Under the pieces are notes generated by a model, which saw only the letters and a program-made list of their open reading frames with translations, was not told where the DNA came from and did no database searches. Shown one piece after another: positions 43,449 through 49,943 of a stretch of DNA of 49,943 nucleotides. The stretch is from Candidatus Omnitrophota bacterium (GTDB lineage: Bacteria; Omnitrophota; Omnitrophia; Omnitrophales; JACROU01), in assembly GCA_029261035.1 (NCBI GenBank), contig JAJDCD010000012.1, positions 222,776 to 272,718 of the forward strand. The letters run 5' to 3'. The stretch's first letter is position 1. The number at the start of each line of letters is the position of its first letter. The position numbers were made by a program, and so were the translations under genes.

Positions 43449-44342
43449 CTATCGCTTTTTAGCGATAACAAGTTGAATATCCCAGGGGTTGCAATAGAAT
43501 TTTACATTTGAGAGACGAGTGAGCTTAAAAAATCCATCAATGAATTTAGAAAGAAGTGGAAAGTAAAGCCCCAAACGATTAGCGAAAAATTCAAAAGAGA
43601 TATACTTCCCCGCAAATTTATTACTAATCAATTCAAAACCCAAAGACTCTACACATTGATTTAAATCTTTTTTAGAAAAATAATAGAGATGTTCATGATC
43701 CTTGAAGCCCATCCATTTATTACCAAATAGTTTGGCAGGAAGACTAGAAAAGTCTGGAGTAGCCATAATCAAAATGCCGTCCTTTTTCAACAAAGAGTAA
43801 GCCTTTTCGATATCTTGCTTTGGGGTTGTGGAATGCTCGATATAATCCCACATAGTAATCAAATCATAATGGTTCTCTTCGCTTTGTAAGTTCTGAAATA
43901 AACCTAGATGCCCCTTAAAGCCCTCCGATTTAATATGGTCAATGCAGTATTCGGAAATATCTAGACCTTCAGCACTCCAACCTCTTTCTCTAGCAACCTC
44001 AATAAAAAAACCTAAAGCACACCCAATATCTAAAGCCTTTCCTTTTGAAGGAATAAACTTTTCTATTTCTTTCAATCGCTTATGAAAGGTTCTCTTAATT
44101 AAAGGCTTATCTCTTAAATAGTCACAATATCCTTTTTCCCCAGAAGAGTCGCTATTAAAGTAATGCTCAGAATAAAACTGCTGTAAGGCACTATCAGGAA
44201 GTCTTTCCTCTAAATGAGCAACACCACAACCTGTGCAACTCACAACTTTCAACTCCTGAATGAGAGGTTCCGCCTCTAAAGTCCCACAAAAGTCACATTC
44301 CATTTTTTCTAATGTTAATTCAGATACGCTCAAATCGGCCAC
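43449..44342 (-). CDS. SAM-dependent methyltransferase with N-terminal zinc ribbon
   Basis: A 297-residue protein. The ribbon is CDFCGT then VVSCTGCGVAHLEE in the first 45 residues. ALDIGCALGFFIEVARERGW is the SAM site, followed by TMWDYIEHSTTPKQDIEKA and LLKKDGILIMATPD. A C-terminal tail of about 70 residues matches the related proteins. The start is GTG, with GGGAG 5 nt upstream. It is convergent with the plus-strand glycosyltransferase gene 2 nt away. A role in methylating the surface glycan is inferred from context. Confidence 0.83.
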   Translation of the reverse strand: MADLSVSELTLEKMECDFCGTLEAEPLIQELKVVSCTGCGVAHLEERLPDSALQQFYSEHYFNSDSSGEKGYCDYLRDKPLIKRTFHKRLKEIEKFIPSKGKALDIGCALGFFIEVARERGWSAEGLDISEYCIDHIKSEGFKGHLGLFQNLQSEENHYDLITMWDYIEHSTTPKQDIEKAYSLLKKDGILIMATPDFSSLPAKLFGNKWMGFKDHEHLYYFSKKDLNQCVESLGFELISNKFAGKYISFEFFANRLGLYFPLLSKFIDGFFKLTRLSNVKFYCNPWDIQLVIAKKR

Positions 44343-44372
44343 ACCAACTCCCTCTTCAGCTTAAGTAATCAA

Positions 44373-44401
44373 TTGACACAAGCTATACACCATTCTATAA
44401 T
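44373..44401 (+). promoter_or_regulatory. Consensus promoter for the initiator tRNA
   Basis: TTGACA (44373-44378) and TATAAT (44396-44401) are both perfect and exactly 17 nt apart. Start of transcription would be near 44408, about 44 nt before the mature tRNA. Confidence 0.9.
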
Positions 44402-44451
44402 AGCCGTCTTTGCAATTTTACAAAAAAATCAGCAAATTTCAAACATTTTAT

Positions 44452-44528
<77 letters not shown>

Positions 44529-44531
44529 ATT

Positions 44532-44825
44532 CTAAGAATTCACTTCTCGTTGTTCCCTTTGAACTACCTTATAGAGCACTTCCCCAGGCTTAACCATACC
44601 CAGATCTTCTCTTAATACTTTTTCTAAATATTTGGTGTCTGTTCGAAGTAAAAGCGCTTGTTTTTCCAATTCTAAATTTTGGAGTTTGACTTGTTCTATT
44701 TCTTTAGCGAGTTGAATATTTTTTTCTTTAAGCTGTCTCATTTGAGTAAAACTAGGAAGATACAGAGATATGACAAAGATGAGAACTCCAGAAATAATAC
44801 TGAAGGTTAGGATTTTACGCAACAT
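44532..44825 (-). CDS. FtsB/DivIC-family septum protein
   Basis: A 97-residue protein. One N-terminal membrane helix (ILTFSIISGVLIFVISLYL) is followed by a coiled coil of about 30 residues (RQLKEKNIQLAKEIEQVKLQ...) and a short tail LREDLGMVKPGEVLY, the FtsB/DivIC signature. It would be a cell-division protein with a periplasmic coiled coil. I chose the ATG at 44825. A longer frame begins with a GTG inside the palindrome at 44845-44855. eno lies upstream, the common FtsB neighbour. The Shine-Dalgarno (AAAGAAAG) is weak. A partial duplicate lies directly upstream. Confidence 0.85.
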   Translation of the reverse strand: MLRKILTFSIISGVLIFVISLYLPSFTQMRQLKEKNIQLAKEIEQVKLQNLELEKQALLLRTDTKYLEKVLREDLGMVKPGEVLYKVVQREQREVNS

Positions 44826-44843
44826 GGGGATGAACTTTCTTTG

Positions 44844-44893
44844 GGTGACAGTCACTTAATATAAGTAACATAATTAAGCTAGTGACAGTCACC
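44844..44893. repeat. 50-nt palindromic unit with GTGACAGTCAC at both ends
   Basis: GGTGACAGTCACT (44844-44856) and AGTGACAGTCACC (44881-44893) are inverted, with CTTAAT/ATTAAG inside. It lies precisely where the ftsB-like partial copy loses similarity, next to the start of the intact gene. It is small and MITE-like; no transposase. Confidence 0.7.
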
Positions 44894-44988
44894 AGTTGTC
44901 CCACTTGGGTAAAACTGGGAAGATATAAAGATATGATGAAAATAATGATTCCAAATACAATGGAAAAGGTAAGAATTTTGCGTAGCAT
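44894..44988 (-). pseudogene. Truncated duplicate of the FtsB-like gene N-terminus
   Basis: Translating from the ATG at 44988 gives MLRKILTFSIVFGIIIFIIS and the following LYLPSFTQVGQL, nearly the same as the intact gene's first 32 residues. Similarity ends at the palindrome at 44893. The frame continues into unrelated repeat-derived residues. By hand the nucleotide identity is about 70%, with many synonymous changes. It carries an FtsB helix but no coiled coil. It could be translated as a small membrane peptide, but I class it as a remnant. Confidence 0.75.
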
Positions 44989-44997
44989 GAGAACCTC

Positions 44998-45071
44998 TGA
45001 AGTCAGAAGTCGGAAGTCAGACAACAGAAAAAAGCTATTTCTGACTTCTGTCGTCTGACCTCTGTCTTCAG
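44998..45071 (-). repeat. Inverted heptad arrays (AAGTC / TCTGnC) after eno
   Basis: Left half 44998-45026 has GAAGTCA, GAAGTCG, GAAGTCA, GACAACA. Right half 45040-45071 has TCTGACT, TCTGTCG, TCTGACC, TCTGTCT, TCAG. They are inverted and would form a long hairpin starting 4 nt after the eno stop, so possibly a transcription end for eno. The left half lies just before the ATG of the ftsB-like duplicate. Confidence 0.65.
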
Positions 45072-45074
45072 TTA

Positions 45075-46421
<1,347 letters not shown>

Positions 46422-46448
46422 TTACGTTAAACGAATAGCTAAATTAGC

Positions 46449-47060
46449 TTACCTTAAAACTTTATTACCCTTCAATTTTATTTTCCCTTCAAAAACATTT
46501 TTAAGTGCTTTTGGGAAAATTTCATATTCTGCTTCATGAATTCTTTTTTCAAATTGAGCCAAGCTATCTTTCGATTTTAATTCCACCGTTGCTTGATCGA
46601 TAATAGGTCCACTGTCGACCTCTGGAACAACGTAATGAACCGTCACACCACTAACTTTCACCCCATACTGATACGCATCTTTAATACTAAAGGCTCCCTT
46701 AAATGATGGAAGTAATGAGGGGTGAATATTAATAATTCTATTTTTAAAGGCCTTTATGAATGCTGTTGACAGGATTCTCATATAACCCGCCAATATCACA
46801 TAATCTACTTTTTCGCTCTTCAGAAGCTTCAACAACTGATTTTCATAAGCTTTTTTATTTTTAAATTCTTTAGGATCGAAAGAATAAAATGGAACCCCTA
46901 ATTTCTTAGCTCTTGTAAGCACTTTTGCCTTAGGTTTATCACTAAACACAAAAGCCAAATGAGCTTTGAGCTTTCTCTTTTTGATAGATAAAATTATATT
47001 CTCGGCATTAGCCCCATTTCCTGAAGCCAAGATAGCAATCGTCTTTAATTTCTTAGTCAT
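46449..47060 (-). CDS. purN: Phosphoribosylglycinamide formyltransferase
   Basis: A 203-residue PurN, the usual length, transferring a formyl group from 10-formyl-THF to GAR in purine synthesis. The motifs are IAILASGNGANAENII at the N-terminus, INIHPSLLPSFKGAFS (catalytic N and H), and GVTVHYVVPEVDSGPII with the catalytic D. AAAAGGTGAG precedes the ATG. Structured module D lies upstream, so it has its own regulatory leader. The stop is 46 nt from the eno start. Confidence 0.96.
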   Translation of the reverse strand: MTKKLKTIAILASGNGANAENIILSIKKRKLKAHLAFVFSDKPKAKVLTRAKKLGVPFYSFDPKEFKNKKAYENQLLKLLKSEKVDYVILAGYMRILSTAFIKAFKNRIINIHPSLLPSFKGAFSIKDAYQYGVKVSGVTVHYVVPEVDSGPIIDQATVELKSKDSLAQFEKRIHEAEYEIFPKALKNVFEGKIKLKGNKVLR

Positions 47061-47078
47061 ATCTCACCTTTTGTCTAC

Positions 47079-47106
47079 TAGCGGATAGCGCATAGCGTTT
47101 AGCGGA
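47079..47106 (-). repeat. Four-unit heptad array just upstream of purN
   Basis: Plus-strand units TAGCGGA, TAGCGCA, TAGCGTT, TAGCGGA, ending 19 nt before the purN ATG. The first three units are identical to those at 49818. Confidence 0.75.
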
Positions 47107-47151
47107 TAGTATAAATCCTATTTCTATATCAACACCACCACCAACGCTTTT

Positions 47152-47180
47152 ATCCCTTAACTTACATAACTTCATGTCAA
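47152..47180 (-). promoter_or_regulatory. Promoter-like pair in module copy D
   Basis: Minus-strand TTGACA (47175-47180), a perfect -35, then 17 nt, then AGGGAT (47152-47157) and AAAAGC. Same spacing as copies A and C. About 92 nt before the purN start. Confidence 0.4.
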
Positions 47181-47190
47181 TAATATAAGC

Positions 47191-47379
47191 GTTTCGTTAT
47201 TTAGACAAATAACGAAACACGATAAACCCAGGCAATAAAAGTGCTCGATGTACTTTTGTTGCCAACCCTCTTCATCCCCACTAGTTTTTACAACTTTCAA
47301 GGAAAACAGTGTGCCCTCGCCGCGAGTTGCGCAGGCCAAAGGCCGAGCATGTCTGAGCGCCGAGGGCACACTGTTTTCC
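47191..47379. repeat. Three-hairpin structured element, copy D
   Basis: H1 47191-47218 (GTTTCGTTATTT/AAATAACGAAAC). H2 47231-47263: a 14-bp stem with two G-T pairs and loop TCGAT. H3 47301-47379: a 19-bp perfect outer stem of new sequence, GCCGC/GCGCC, loop GAGTT opposite ATGTCTGA, and a GC-rich inner stem GGCC-AAA-GGCC. The inner stem differs fully from the other copies while the internal loop stays. It lies 33 nt after the rsmI stop. The 350-nt gap is filled by the module. Confidence 0.8.
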
Positions 47380-47412
47380 GAACAACCACTATTTTTAATT
47401 ACGCCATTAAAT

Positions 47413-48111
47413 CTATTTTCTTTTCGGCAATTTCGGAATTATTACAACAAACTCACCCTTAGGTTTACGCTCTGAATAATGAGTTAAAAGTTCCTCAATC
47501 GTTCCTTTTCTTTTTTCCTCATGAATCTTTGTCAACTCTCTACAAAGAACTATTTGTCTATCCGCCCCCAAAGTATCCTTAAGGCTTCCTAAAAGCTTCT
47601 CAATCTTATAGGGAGACTCATATAATACCTGAGTTCTTAGTTCTTCTGCAATCCTTTCTAAACGTTCCGATCTGGCTTTCCCCTTAGGCGGCAAAAAACC
47701 AACAAAGACAAATGAGTCCATCGCTGCCCCTGTAGAAACAAGCGCCGCTAAAAGAGCGGATGCTCCAGGAATAGGTATTATTTCAATTTCTCTTTCGACT
47801 GCTTCATGAACAAGCGTATACCCAGGATCACTCAATAGAGGAGTTCCGCTATCGCTCAATAGAGCAAAACTAGAACCCTTTTCTAATCGATCTAATAATT
47901 CTGATATTTTTTTTGGAGATGTATAATCATGATAACTGGTTTTGGGTGTTTTGATATCATAATGACTGAGTAACTTACCCGCTTGCCGCGTGTCTTCTGC
48001 CAAAACCAGCTCTACTTGAGAAAGAACTTCGATAGCTCTAAAGGTTATATCTTTGAGATTGCCTATGGGTGAACTAACAATATATAAAGATCCAACACTG
48101 GATGGGTTCAT
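47413..48111 (-). CDS. rsmI: 16S rRNA 2'-O-methyltransferase RsmI
   Basis: A 232-residue tetrapyrrole-methylase-fold protein that 2'-O-methylates C1402 of 16S rRNA. GSLYIVSSPIGNLKDITFRA, LAEDTRQAGKLLSHY, ALLSDSGTPLLSDPGY and PIPGASALLAALVSTG are characteristic. It is shorter than typical RsmI (about 280) through a brief C-terminus. It ends just before element D. The atpC stop and rsmI start are 11 nt apart, so it may be read through from atpC. Confidence 0.95.
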   Translation of the reverse strand: MNPSSVGSLYIVSSPIGNLKDITFRAIEVLSQVELVLAEDTRQAGKLLSHYDIKTPKTSYHDYTSPKKISELLDRLEKGSSFALLSDSGTPLLSDPGYTLVHEAVEREIEIIPIPGASALLAALVSTGAAMDSFVFVGFLPPKGKARSERLERIAEELRTQVLYESPYKIEKLLGSLKDTLGADRQIVLCRELTKIHEEKRKGTIEELLTHYSERKPKGEFVVIIPKLPKRK

Positions 48112-48122
48112 AAATACGAGGT

Positions 48123-48371
48123 CTATTCGCTCAAAACTTCAACTTCATCAGGGTTAATCTTAACAACCCCTTTATTAACCGAATAGCTTTGCTCACGCCC
48201 TTCATTTTTAACACGAATATCACCAGGCTCTAAGAGTGCAAACATACGCGTGTGTCCAGGAAGAACACCCAATTCGCCCATTTGTGTAGGCAATACCACA
48301 AACTCCGCCTCCCCCTGGTAAATAACCCGATCATAACCAATGATATTAAGTTTTATCTTTTTCTCATCCAT
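48123..48371 (-). CDS. atpC: ATP synthase epsilon subunit, short form
   Basis: An 82-residue protein covering only the N-terminal beta-sandwich (LNIIGYDRVIYQGEAEFVVL, MGELGVLPGHTRMFALLEPG). The C-terminal helical hairpin of typical epsilon subunits (about 135 residues) is missing. It links gamma to the c-ring in F1Fo ATPase; the missing part is the inhibitory domain. atpD ends 21 nt before the ATG. Short epsilons occur in several bacterial groups, so this may be natural. Confidence 0.93.
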   Translation of the reverse strand: MDEKKIKLNIIGYDRVIYQGEAEFVVLPTQMGELGVLPGHTRMFALLEPGDIRVKNEGREQSYSVNKGVVKINPDEVEVLSE

Positions 48372-48391
48372 AAAATAGCGCTCTCAGTTAA

Positions 48392-49816
<1,425 letters not shown>

Positions 49817-49817
49817 T

Positions 49818-49943
49818 TAGCGGATAGCGCATAGCGTTTAGCGTTTAGGGCCTTTTGTCTTAAAAACTATCTTCTTCCTACAAAGGAAGCTGATAAAATA
49901 CAGACATTTGGATTCCTATACGCTCCACGCTAAACGCTCTACG
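49818..49943 (-). repeat. Inverted heptad arrays upstream of atpD
   Basis: The left array 49818-49845 is TAGCGGA, TAGCGCA, TAGCGTT, TAGCGTT, ending 20 nt before atpD. The window's last bases (from about 49914) carry the inverted version with GCGTTTAGCG-type units. The two could pair over a loop of about 70 nt. No gene is seen in this 145-nt end of the window. Confidence 0.65.

Noticed and set aside
44815-45024. 69-residue frame as a separate functional gene
   Set aside because: Only its FtsB-like middle has meaning; the ends are heptad and palindrome sequence. Listed as a broken duplicate instead.
47241-47475. Plus-strand frames across 47241-47475
   Set aside because: They run through structured element D and into rsmI antisense; residues come from hairpin arms.
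49818-49943. Heptad arrays as CRISPR
   Set aside because: Units are 7 nt with no spacers, and no cas gene is present.

Overview
The window is AT-rich, densely coding bacterial DNA, mostly read from the minus strand. GmhB, Lgt and a Wzx-type flippase cluster point to a Gram-negative, LPS- or glycan-coated cell. The unusual intergenic repeats and lack of a familiar gene order suggest an uncultured candidate-phylum lineage (Omnitrophota-like by impression only). No marker here fixes the taxon.

Layout. 1-18.4 kb is housekeeping: partial folE2, a Nudix hydrolase, metE and hisI (minus); a HIT protein and hemB (plus); oligopeptidase B (minus); a PP2A-like phosphatase (plus); a RBBP9-like hydrolase, lgt, a P-loop kinase, tatD, metG and an Nramp-related transporter (minus); gmhB and ileS (plus). 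18.7-44.3 kb is a large surface-polysaccharide cluster. It holds a Wzx flippase, two hexapeptide acyltransferases, a NeuB/SpsE-type synthase, a DegT aminotransferase, a CBS-epimerase fusion, an SpsG/PseG-like protein, an SQD1-like epimerase, a GT-B/SpsF fusion, four methyltransferases, a Dpm1-like GT2 and five polytopic GT-C/YfhO-type proteins. Together these look like synthesis, CMP activation and transfer of a nonulosonate-like sugar, followed by flipping and periplasmic decoration. 44.4-49.9 kb returns to housekeeping: initiator tRNA, an FtsB/DivIC-like gene with a broken partial duplicate, eno, purN, rsmI, atpC and atpD.

The most striking content is intergenic. A repeated structured module occurs at about 11.66-11.98, 41.45-41.80 and 47.08-47.39 kb, with a shorter relative at 18.58-18.74 kb. 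Read on the minus strand it has a long hairpin H3 with an invariant asymmetric internal loop, a linker, a hairpin H2 with an invariant UCGA-type loop, and a hairpin H1. A promoter-like pair with 17-nt spacing follows, then four 7-nt repeats, a Shine-Dalgarno sequence and a start codon. Stem sequences of H2 and H3 differ between copies while pairing is kept, the signature of selection on structure. I do not recognise it as a named family.

Other repeats are an 11-bp palindrome GTGACWGTCAC, heptad arrays next to start codons, and two GAGATT-type repeats. No CRISPR, rRNA, intact transposase or prophage was seen.
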